Below, in pieces: positions 10,061 to 19,947 of a stretch of 64,000 nucleotides of DNA. Below the pieces are notes generated by a model. That model ran no database searches. It was not told where the DNA came from and saw only the letters and a program-made list of their open reading frames with translations. The stretch comes from Toxorhynchites rutilus septentrionalis (lineage: Eukaryota; Arthropoda; Insecta; Diptera; Culicidae), in assembly GCF_029784135.1 (NCBI RefSeq), contig NC_073745.1, forward strand, positions 111,831,716 through 111,895,715, read 5' to 3'. Each line of letters opens with the position of its first letter. Position 1 is the first letter of the stretch. A program made the translations under genes and the position numbers.

Positions 10061-10315
10061 GAGGGGCTTAGAATGCAAGGGGTGTAAGTGACTTGATCGA
10101 TTTCTCTTCATCAACTTTTTATTTAGTTAATAACTCAACTGCAGAAACGTCCCAATTTAAATTTGCTATGGAATCCGATAGATGAGGCTCTGACCTATCT
10201 TCCACATTGTCAAATACAGCTGGGAATGTATTTGCAGCTAAGGTATGACCAAAAGAGAGAGTCGATGTAGAGAAATCGATCAAATCACTTACACCCCTTT
10301 CATTCTAAGCCCCTC
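10061..10315. mobile_element. MITE with long terminal inverted repeats
   Basis: The left end GAGGGGCTTAGAATGCAAGG is mirrored at the right end, where the plus strand reads CATTCTAAGCCCCTC. The inverted repeat continues inward (GGGGTGTAAGTGA and GATCGATTTCTC) for about 45 bp with a few mismatches. It is flanked by ATAT on both sides. There is no coding capacity in 255 bp. It starts only eight bases after the right target duplication of the SINE. Confidence 0.88.
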
Positions 10316-10726
10316 ATATATCGTATATTATTATTATCTGGAATCAAATTAGTTATCAGCATTGAGACTAAACATCTGTCGTTACTCGTCAAATAAATAC
10401 TCAAACCATTCAATGGACTCTTCTAATTTTTTTTTAAACGATTCCAATCGGTATGATATTCTTGTTTTTACAATAATTAGTTACATAAAAACATTTCTTG
10501 TTTATCAATGTAAACAGTAGCTCTAAGAAAACCAACGGCCGGTCGATAATCCAACGGTCCGGTCGCAGACCCTCTATGGAAGTTTCACTTCTGTATTTAA
10601 CTGTTTAATTTATTTGCAGATCATTATTTCGAATATTCAATAAAATCACTAAAATCAATATCAATAAAATACAATGAATTATGAACATTGCATTACGTGA
10701 TTGAAACAATGAATTCAATACAACTA

Positions 10727-11238
10727 CGAGGGTCGTTCAAAAAATAAGTTTCAGTGCCTCTGAAATCGCGGGAAAATAAAGTTAGGACAAAAAAGAAGGT
10801 GATTTTCGTAATCTACGTTTTATTTTCTATTTTTCTACATAATCGCCGTAACGTAATCGAGGCATTTTTCATAGCGTGGCACAAGTTTTTCTATTCCGAG
10901 CCCAGAGACGAATGAACTCTCAGAGTTTAAAGTCTCTTTAATTCAAAACCTAACTTAACCTATTCCGAGCGCGAAGTGCGTAGCGTCCAACTTCGTCTTC
11001 ACTTGACACTGCTTCGATAGGTCGCGAATGGTAGAACGTAACTCATATTTGGACGATTTTTAAAGCGGCACTTCCATTTTAAAACTCAGTAAAACACGAA
11101 CGACGCGTCCGATCCGACCAAGGTTTCTTGCAAACTGCTTAGAAAAGTTGTGAAATCGCATGGTAAAAATTTTGTAGTTCCATCTTTTCATGCGAGATGG
11201 CGCTGGGGCACTGAAACTTACTTTTTGAACGACCCTCG
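10727..11238 (-). mobile_element. Mariner-type MITE with a transposase remnant
   Basis: Ends read CGAGGGTCGTTCAAAAA and its inverse, each bordered by TA (10725-10726 and 11239-11240), the target duplication of Tc1/mariner elements. On the minus strand at 10800-10905 a remnant reads GIEKLVPRYEKCLDYV, which matches the last residues of mariner-group transposases. A start-like segment MEVPL, stop, then SSKYELRSTIRDL lies further left in the reading direction (about 11080). The catalytic core is missing, so this is an internally deleted, non-autonomous copy. Confidence 0.8.
10905..10938. repeat. Small conserved hairpin (AGAGAC...GTCTCT)
   Basis: AGAGAC pairs with GTCTCT and AACTCT pairs with AGAGTT, giving two stacked stems with GAATG and TAAA bulges. 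A related copy lies at 57337-57370 in an unrelated element, where the outer stem is kept and the inner one is shortened to AACT/AGTT. A looser relative (AGAGATGAATGAACTTTC) is at 393-411. Confidence 0.6.
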
Positions 11239-11415
11239 TATTTCAAAATATAATTCTAACACCGAAGGCATCAATTATTGAAACCTCTCTCTATCTTGTA
11301 AACCAATAAAAACCATTATTTTTTAAAAGTTTAATGTTTAAAAAAAAGATATCGTCATAAAAAACCTGCAAAAAGCTTTCTTTTTTAGAACAACCACTAT
11401 ATATTCAAAAATATT

Positions 11416-11944
11416 TTTGACGTAGGATTACGTCTTTCGGGATGATATTGAGCAATAAATTGAAAATCGAAAATCGAGCACATCGTGAAAATTGTCCACT
11501 TTCAAACGCTTATTGCTCAGTCATTTCATGATGAATTGTTGAAATTTCTGCGTCAATCGATTTCGGCACTCCAGAAAAATGTTTTATATTAAAGGAAATC
11601 ATATATGTCATGAAACTAACTATCGAACAATTGAAAAATCTCAACCCCTATCCTAACGGAAATACGCACTTCTGATTGGTCGAAATTGACTACACATGCG
11701 GCGGGTCCCTAACAGAGACATCAAAACCAAGCTGCCAGGGGCAAATTGGCATTGCAAATGCATGAAAGTAGGGGGAGCTTTTGCTCCCACCGAAATGTGT
11801 TCCCTAGCAGAGACAATAAAACCAAATCATTATCCAAGAGTTTAACGATTTAATTCTTCAAACATATCCAAAATCAACAGATATCCTAACGGAATCCTAC
11901 GTCAACTATACAGTCGTGTCTCGGACACAACCCTCCCGTGATTT
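11416..11944 (+). mobile_element. Helentron/HINE-like element, short copy
   Basis: It starts TTTTTGACGTAGGATTACGTC (motif at 11419-11434) and ends with the inverted motif ATCCTACGTC (11894-11903), a hairpin AGTCGTGTC/GACACAACC and a T run. Inside is one and a partial second unit of the ~95 bp repeat (TCCCTAACAGAGACATCAAAACC). Just before the right end comes a stretch (ACCAAATCATTATC...GAGTTTAAC) that in the copies at 19.8 and 57.9 kb follows a histone stem-loop; here the stem-loop is lost. Confidence 0.7.
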
Positions 11945-12084
11945 TTTTGTATATTTTTTATACAAAAATACTAATTTCTCGATTGATAAATAAGAGATGG
12001 GTGTAGGAGGATGAAAATTTGAGATTATATGAACATTTTGAAGCCAAATTTACGAAAATGCAAAAATTTGTTGTTTTTTTTACA

Positions 12085-12205
12085 TGTCCAAGGTTCACAC
12101 GGTAGCGGCATCTTTACTGATTCAGATTTTGTTCGATTTTGGGATAAGCAGAGGGGCTGGAATCGTTTACGCCATGGCACAAGTTTTTTTTAAACCTCCT
12201 ATACT
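12085..12205 (+). repeat. Interspersed repeat R1, partial copy
   Basis: ACATGTCCAAGGTTCACACGG and ATCTTTACTGATTCAG, then GGGGCTGGAATCG and CGCCATGGCACAAG, follow the order of the R1 repeat at 6490 and 58455/60430. It also lacks an insert at the position occupied at 58571-60426. Confidence 0.65.
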
Positions 12206-12358
12206 CACGCATACAGTCTGACAAACCGAGAATCAGTCAGTTTTTTTTGGGGTCGGGGACGGTTCCGATGATAGTTCAAGACTCCTCCCTTCTCTCTAAA
12301 GGGACGCTACCATACAAATGAAACACAAATTTCTGCATTCCTCGAGTAATATTTCAAG

Positions 12359-13420
12359 CTGACCCGGCAAACTTCGTCCCGCTCAAAATTCGTTTTTTGC
12401 TTTTATCAATACCTTCAAACATTCACGTTTTCTTATTATGAGCAAGTTCATGGGTCCAATCTCAGAACTGTTCATTGATTGATCTTCTATTCGACCCCGT
12501 TGAATTTACCTTTCACTATAAAATTCCTAGTATTTCTAACAAAACCCATGATTATAATATCAGATAATTTTCAAACACAATTCTCGTTCAAGATTTTTCA
12601 ACCACCTGCAAATAACATGTTTCTCCGTTACATGGAATAAATGTTTTATACAGAAAATATGATAGAATAAAGACAGACCTAAATCGAATAATTCATTCCT
12701 CGAATTCTGCTCTTATCAACACATCCGGCGATCCTTTTTTGGTATAGATAGAAGAAGATGTAGGAGTGCGTTTCATCACATTAAAATCCATTTCCAGTTT
12801 CGAACAAATATCAATTTCGCTAGCGCAAACATCAAATGGTCTAACAGCACTTGTCACTATGTAATTGTAGAACATATGGAAATTTATTTTTCGAAATTTT
12901 TCCTTTTTCCTCCAGAGTTTTCCGAAAATTTTCAATTGTCATGTTTGTTTGGAATATTTTTGGTTGAAATATGTGTAATATTTTTATGGAACCCCCTCTC
13001 CATTCCAGAGAAGGGAGGGGTGTCATACCATTATAGAAACATTTCTCGTTCTCAAAAACTCTCACATCCCAAATTGTGCTTGAGTTCTCGAGTTATGCAG
13101 AAGTTTGTGTTTCGTTTGTATGGCAGCCTCCCTTGGAGAGGGAGGTGTGTATTCACCATAGAAACGTTTCGTGCTCCGTAAAACCTTCACATGCCAAATG
13201 TGGCTCCATTTGCTTGATTAGTTTTCGTATTATGCAGAAATTTGTGTTTCATTTGTATGATAGCCCACCCTTAAAGAGCGGGAGGAGTATCTAACCACCA
13301 CAAAATATTTATTGCATCCTAAAACCTCCACAGGCCATATTTGGTTTCGTTTGCTTGATTAATTCTCGAGTAATGCAGAAATTTGTGTTTCATTTGTATG
13401 CCTGAGATTTTAAATTATTC
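12359..13420 (+). repeat. CTGACCCGGCAAACTTCG repeat, block A with ~140 bp tandem monomers
   Basis: The block begins CTGACCCGGCAAACTTCG, runs through a non-tandem part shared with 62271-62930, then enters tandem monomers. Landmark ATGCAGAAATTTGTG falls at about 13095, 13232 and 13373, a period near 140 bp. Each monomer carries a short C-rich/G-rich palindrome (CCCTTAGAGAGGGGGAGG type) and ACCTCCACATGCCAAATTTGG. Open frames in it are repeat artefacts. Related blocks are at 45434, 46556 and 62271. Confidence 0.8.
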
Positions 13421-16090
13421 TTTGGAATTCGTTCTGCGACACGCCATTTCTTCAGAACCGATACAACCGGTATTAATTTTCAGATAGCATCTACGCTTCC
13501 AGCTGTCAAGAACGTAATAATTATTATTCGTGCACTCAAAAAATGGGAAATACATCTTCAAATATACCTTGAACTATAATCAAAACGCCCGAACACTTCA
13601 CTTTATTCCTAACAACTGAAAAAAATAACTAAAATCCATTTTTTTGGACCTTCCTGACTGGGGTCCCCCTTAAGTAGCTGGGATAAAATTTGAGCTACGC
13701 CGTGCGCGCTTTCATTTGGATTTAGGTAGTATACTTGTTAAGCTTGCTTCAACACATATCAAGAGCTGGTAGTTCAATAACAGCTTTTACATTGAACTTA
13801 AAGTTATGACGAGGTATTGTATCATATCTATCCTGATCGTACGAAAAAAAAATCATATGAACATGCTAAACAAATGCCATGAACGGACCGGGATTAATGA
13901 ATGAAAAAGGAAAAATTCCGACAAATCAGATTATGGGTTTTGTTGAATCTCCTGTTTTTAAATAAGATTAAATCAAAACAACATGATAGATAAACAAAAA
14001 TACGAAGTGAAATGAAAAATTCTTATGAGGAATTTCGAAAATGATGCTGGATACTTTACTGTGTCATTTTTAGATATTAGTGTAGGCACAATTAACATGC
14101 CGTCTTCCTTCCTTCTTGCTCTTTAAGGCTAAGATATCATTTGAAAACGATCACGGGCATTGGAATATTTAAAAAATTAAGCAGGTAATTTAAACATAAA
14201 GATTATAATGCATAAATGCCATGAAAATGTGACACTCGCTAACGCTCGGTCTGACCTAACTAAAGTATCGTCTCCTATCTTTCCAACTAACTGGGCAATC
14301 GATGGAATACAGTTTTGCTTGCGAGAGGCCGCACTTCCGCTTCATTACGACAAAAAACTTATAATATAAATTGTGCCGCGGTGGCGTTAATACGTAAGTA
14401 CCAAAAAAATAATATTTTATACAATTTTTTCAGTTCAAATCAGAGTTGTTCTTTCGCATTTATTTTTTTCGCACTAAATATTTGAATTGGATTTAACAAA
14501 CGTAAAAATCTTAATTCAATAATTACAGAGAAGTATTCCTTTTTTGACAAATGAAGGACAAATTTCGGAATTATTTGCCATTTGGGTAAACATTTTATCC
14601 ATATAAATAGTATTCGAGTGACCTTGTTTCTCGTTAATGCTCTAGAATTTCGTTGTGTTATAATACTGTTAATTTGTTTCCTTCCAATTATATCTTATCT
14701 GTTCTTTCAAAATCAGATTTCAATATGTTTTCATAACTTATAGTACGCAACGCTGTCTCTCGTTTTTCTCTACCAACGAGTTTTCTACCATACGAGTTTT
14801 TGGATATCAGTTAATGAATGAATGTGATTATTTTGATAACGCTTATCCGGAATAATATAAAACAATCTGCTATTTAAAAATATCTGCAAATAGTACTTTG
14901 GGTAAATGTTGCATTCGGGTAGAGGTCGGGTACTAGTCGTCAGGATATTTGTTACATTCGGGTGATTGGAATTCGTGTGAATGTCTTTCGGGTAAATGTG
15001 ACACAATCATGATAACTGCTAATTGCTACTTACCTAATTATTTGTTTAGCTTTTAGTACATTGTCTGTGTTGTTACTATGTTTAATCACAATGAAACCGT
15101 TTAACTTAAAATGATTTTTTTTACTTATTTTGTTTCCTATTTTTTAGTAAATTATCTGTATCATTAGTAGATTTCTCTATAATAAATCCGTACAAGCCCA
15201 AAACAAATCCATTCATTTGATACACATATCCCAATTCACTTTTTTTGAAAAAATATGAAATAAACTATTTTGTAGCGGCGGCCAAATTGGACTTTTAATA
15301 TTATGGATACGCGTAATTATAATGACAACATAAATACAGGTGTATACTAAATTTAAGAGCAAATAATCAAAAGAAGGGGGATCTTTCAGTTGATACCCAT
15401 ATGCTTATTCGTGATTCTACTAATCAAGCCCTTCCGTTTGATTATGGAATACGTACTTTTATAACGACTGCAGAGACACAAGAGTGTTTTTCAAATTTAA
15501 TATAAATCAGTCAACAGGAGGTGGGTCAAAATTCTATTAATTTGGGGCAATCCTACAGATAAACAAACTTACGGACATACAAGCAAGTCGAGCCAAAATA
15601 TAACTGTTTAAAAATATATATGTTCCAAAAAAATTAGTTTACCTGAAATTTCAATATTTTATGTCATAAATTCAGAAATTCCCCAAAAAATATAAAAACC
15701 TAGCGTGTCCTCGGGCTCGGAATCTAAAAAACCGCAAAAAAAAATTTTTTTTAGTTTTCGCCTAAAAATAGGCATTTAAGGTGTATTATAATTTTTTTTC
15801 TGCAAATTTATCAAAATGCATTTAACATTCATTCAAGTACTTGTAACTCGCAGAAGCGGTTCATAAGTTACAAGATTTTCAAAAAAAGCCAATTTTTCGA
15901 GCCATCCGAAAATAAATTAAATAATACCCCTAAAGGGTGAATAGAACAAAAGGAGTCAAATTTTCAGAAGAAATAAATGTACGAGATTTTTGCAAAATCT
16001 GAGCAATTTGTTTTAAGTAGATATTTTTTAATGGAAACTACTCGACTAGTAAGTTGTCACATACCGTAAAACATCATAAAACAAAACTTT
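13421..16090. other. AT-rich intergenic or intronic DNA, nothing recognised
   Basis: No frame longer than about 75 codons, no terminal repeats and no similarity to other parts of the window that I can see. The stretch just before 16090 consists of A/T-rich sequence leading into the next element. Confidence 0.4.
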
Positions 16091-16627
16091 TTGACGTAGG
16101 ATTACGTCTTTCGGGAACATATTGGAGTACAAATTGAATATTGAAAATCGAGTACATCGTGAAAATTGTCCAATTACAAACGCCTATTGCTCAGTCATTT
16201 CATGCTGGATTGATAAAATTTTTGCGTCAATCGATTTCGGCACATCACAACAATTTTTTATATTGAAAAAAATAATATATGTCATGAAACTAACTATCGA
16301 ACAATTGAAAAATCTCAACCCCTATCCTAACGGAAATACCCACTTCTGATTGGTCAAAATTGACGACACATGCGGCGAGTCCCTAACAGAGACACCAAAA
16401 CCAAACTGCCTGGGGAAAATCGGCATTGCAAATACATGAGAGTAGGGAGAACTTTTGTTCCTACCGAAATTTGTTCCCTAACAGAGACATCAAAACCAGG
16501 CTTCCTGGGGGAAATCGACATTGCAAATACATGAGAATAGGGGGAACTTTTGTTCCTACCGAAATGTGTTCCCTACCAGAGACATCTAAACCAAGCTGCC
16601 TGGGGGAAAACGGCATTGCAAATATAA
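16091..16627 (+). mobile_element. Helentron/HINE-like element, left part
   Basis: The start TTTTTGACGTAGGATTACGTC (motif 16093-16108) and the following ~250 bp closely match 11419-11690. Then come two ~95 bp tandem units (TTTTGTTCCTACCGAAAT at 16453 and 16548). The sequence stops matching after the second unit. No right hairpin follows directly; the next right end of this family is at 19926-19947, so the copy may be split by later insertions or simply truncated. Confidence 0.7.
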
Positions 16628-17455
16628 GGTGAGTGATACGATTAATATTAGCAAATAAAATTTAAATTTGGAAAATTATGGTGGTTGCTTTGTGAAATTT
16701 CATATCAATGACCGATCGTGTATTGTGAAAAATTTGGCACAAGTGTAACTGTAAAATTGTATATGGTAGCAGTTGTGTTAAAAATGACTTGATATATGAA
16801 ACGATTTATTTCAATTTTCATAAATAAAAACCAAGGTGTGTTCCCGCTCGAGAACGGATCGTTTGGTTTAAGCTGTCTGTTTTGTTATGTTCATTTTCAC
16901 CCAAAGATGGTTTATATATTTGCTCTATATAGAAAAATTATCAAAGAAAATTGCTTTTTTCATTTCAAATATGTTTTCTCTATATTAAAGTAACATGTTT
17001 TTACTGATGAGAAAAATTGATAATTGTGTTCGGTATTGGTAATAATCTTATATTACATTGGTCAGTTTTAAAATAGGACTATGTCTTTGTTTTCTATATT
17101 GGGGGTCACTCTACGAAAAATGTAATGATATATTAAGAGATTTCAAACGCATATTACTCAAAATGGTTATTACGACATATGTTGTGTTATGTATCATTAG
17201 ACAGGAAATTTATCCAAATTTTTTTTTGCTTGAAACAAGAACAGTGAATATAGTAAAAAAAAGTTAACAATTTGACGATTTAATTGGGTATGTTTTCTTT
17301 CGATTGCACTATCCACTCGCTTCCTCCCCGACGCAACGAGCAATCTTTTTGCCTTATTTCGGGCGTTAGCTCATAATGTGAGTTGATGCGTAAAATGAAT
17401 TATTCTCCATTTACCGATAATAGGCATTAATTTTATATTATATTGTATGTCGTCC
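16628..17455. other. AT-rich stretch, no recognised feature
   Basis: Short frames only (60-70 codons), no motif or repeat recognised. Confidence 0.4.
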
Positions 17456-17613
17456 AATCAATTTGTGCTTAACTCATGTTTTTTATCGTGTAGGTTTCTC
17501 GTCCTACACGATAAAATCTCCCGATCTCGTCTCGGAGTCGGACATCGTCCCGTAGATGGGCAGCATCGAGTCCGAAACCTTTCGACTAAAAAGGTAAATT
17601 TACCATCCTTTTT

Positions 17614-18055
17614 ATGTTTGTAAGAACCATAAGTGTTGTGTCCTGTCGCGTTCCGCGTGTTGTGTGTGTAGGTCTCTCTACTAATAATTTGTGTAATTGT
17701 GGTCCAGGATGTCATAATATCGAGTATGTTGTTTGGTTATGCAAAAATGCAATAAATGAATTTAAATGTCTATCGATTTATAAGATCGAAAGGGTATACA
17801 CACGTAAATTAGATTATGATAGATTGAGTAGTCGCGATCTTCAGGGCTATAAAGTTATTACAAACAATGTTCCGGACAACGTGGTAACGAAGGAGATAAT
17901 GCTATTTTTATCTATAATATATTTTTGTAGCCATAGATTGATTTGACTCAGGCTTATACTTATGTAGGTCTTAACTATTTAGACTTGTGTTTAAAAATGA
18001 TACATGATGACTCTTTGTCTTCTTCTGCATGATTGAATAAACAGAAGAAGAAGGT
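17614..18055 (+). pseudogene. 3' end of an I-type LINE (C-terminal Zn-knuckle)
   Basis: An open stretch has LCNCGPGCHNIEYVVWLC, which aligns with the C-terminal finger HCICGRGYHDIEHVVWSC of the larger LINE at 51.8 kb and with the CCHC motif at the end of I-clade ORF2 proteins. A tail-like stretch (RDLQGYKVI...LFLSIIYFC) follows, as in that LINE family, then a 3' UTR ending in AATAAACAGAAGAAGAAG. No reverse transcriptase sequence precedes it, so this is a heavily 5'-truncated insertion. Confidence 0.65.
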
Positions 18056-18417
18056 GGTAATGGCTTCAATGGTATTTTTGTGTACATTTTTGAACAGAAT
18101 GCGGTACCGAATTCTACCACGTTATGTCATCTAACCAGTTTAAACGATACAAGTACATACATGAAACGGTTCTTCCAGGGCATCCATTTGATGCATCAAA
18201 AGAGGAAAAAATACAGATTTTGAACAATGAATAACTCAATTTAAATGCAATTACTACACACAATCACAGTTCTATGTCAAGATCCCGTCCGTGCCCCTAG
18301 GCTCAGACCCATCAACTTTTTCTTTCTTCATTACATCCATACATATTAAGGTGTATTTTGAAATGTATTTTTTTTTTAATTTCCATTTGTTCATAAAATT
18401 AGTTACAATCATCTGTT

Positions 18418-19458
18418 TTAAGTCAAATATGCGCCGTTTTGTTCGATGACTTGTTCCCAACGAGATGCCAACTTCATAATACCCCTGTTATTGAAGCTCG
18501 CTTTATTTGCATTTATTGGCCTTATTGGCAAAAAACTCGGATAGCCAATTTTCACAGGCCTCTTTTGTGGCTAACTTCTGACTACCTAGCTCGTTCGCCA
18601 TGAACAAAAACAGGTGGTAGTCACTTGGTGCAAGGTCCGGACTATACGGCGGATGCAAAAGAACCTTCCATCCGAGCTCCCGGAGCTTCTGGCGCGTCAC
18701 CAAAGAAGTGTGTGGCCTGGCGTTGTCCTGATGGAAGACAATGTGGCCTCTGTTTATCAAAGATGGCCTCTTCTTCATGAGTGCTACCTTCAAGCGGTCC
18801 AGTTGTTGGCAGTACAGGTCCGAATTGAGCGTTTGGCCATAGGAAAGCAGCTCATAATATATTATTCCTTGACAATCCCACCAAACACACAGCAGAACCT
18901 TCCTGGCCGTTAATGAGGGCTTGGCCACCGTCTGAGCCGCTTCAGCGGACTTCGACCACTACCGTTTGCGCTTCACGTTGTCGTAAGTGACCTACTTTTC
19001 ATCGCCAGTCACCATCCGCTTCAGAAACGGGTCGATTTTTGTTGCGATTCAGCAGCGATTCACATGCGTCGATACGGTCAAAGATGTTTTTTGCGTCAAC
19101 GTGTGTGGCACCTATACATCGAGCTTCTTTGTGAATCCAAGCTTCTTCAAATGGTTAATAACGGTTTGATGACTTATCCCCAGCTCTTGGCCGATGCTAC
19201 GGCTGCTACTATGCCGGTCTTTCTCGGCTAATTCAGCGATTTTGTCGCAATTTTCGACGACAGGCCTTCCGGAGCGTGGCGCATCTTCGACGACCTCTAC
19301 ATCAGAACGAAAACGTTGAAACCATCGTTGTGCGGTGGAAATGGAACTGTATCGGGTCCATAAACTGCACAAACTTTATTGGCAGCTTGAGATGCATTTT
19401 TGCCTTTGTCATAGTAGTACTGTAAAATATGTCGGATTTTCTCTTTATTTTGCTCCAT
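18418..19458 (-). pseudogene. Dead mariner (DD34D) transposase
   Basis: The reading starts at ATG 19456-19458 (MEQNKEKIRHILQYYYDKG, helix-turn-helix region) and ends at TAA 18418-18420 (EQNGAYLT). The catalytic domain is recognisable: the first Asp in CVWWDCQG, the second in HQDNARPH and the third in APSDYHLF, with 34 residues between the last two, the mariner signature. The copy is broken by a frameshift near 19355, a frameshift near 19040 and at least three in-frame TAG codons where Trp is expected (KLDV-stop-VPH, DEK-stop-VTY, RKR-stop-WSK). One terminal inverted repeat begins at 19646 next to a TA. The other end near 18.3 kb is not resolved. Confidence 0.93.
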
Positions 19459-19689
19459 ATTTGCGACACTATAACTCACGAACGACTTAACCAAACAAAA
19501 CACTGTCAAGGCTATGACTATATTATAGCGCGCAAAAATACCTTTCCAACAAGCTATAGTATGACTCGATACAATGAATACAACTAGAACTACGCGCTTA
19601 CAACGACACCTCGCGGAAATACCGCAGGACTTTTTTGACAGCCTAATATCATAGGAGGCATCTTGTCTAGGATCACAGAGGGCGGTTTT

Positions 19690-19947
19690 CATCATATCTC
19701 GTCTCACTTCAGTATCTTTCCGAAACGCGCAATCCAACGACTGTTTACCATCCTTATGTCATCATCACTCGGTAAACACTGGTGGAGTGAACAAACAATA
19801 CTCAACAACCAAACAAAACACCCCTTTTCAGGGCCACCAAATCTTTATCAAAGAGTTTAACTATGTAATTCTTCAAACATATCCAAAATCAACAGATAGC
19901 CTAACGGAATCGTACGTCAACTATGCGGTCGTGTCTCGGACACAACC
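19690..19947 (+). mobile_element. Helentron/HINE-like element, right end with histone stem-loop
   Basis: From about 19770 the sequence parallels 57843-58019: AACACTGGTGGAG, CAACAACCAAACA, then a histone-type stem-loop (CCCCTTTTCAGGGCCACC, 19819-19838, 5' arm partly decayed), GAGTTTAAC, GCCTAACGGAATCGTACGTC and the terminal hairpin GGTCGTGTC/GACACAACC at 19927-19947. The histone coding part cannot be recognised in 19690-19770. It directly borders the mariner end at 19646. Confidence 0.7.

Noticed and set aside
18280..18330. Right terminal repeat of the mariner (TAGGCTCAGACCCATC)
   Set aside because: Similarity to the left end at 19646 is too weak to claim.
16091..19947. A single Helentron-like element split by LINE and mariner insertions
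   Set aside because: Left end at 16093 and right end at 19927 are compatible, but intervening sequence cannot be aligned to other copies, so they are listed separately.
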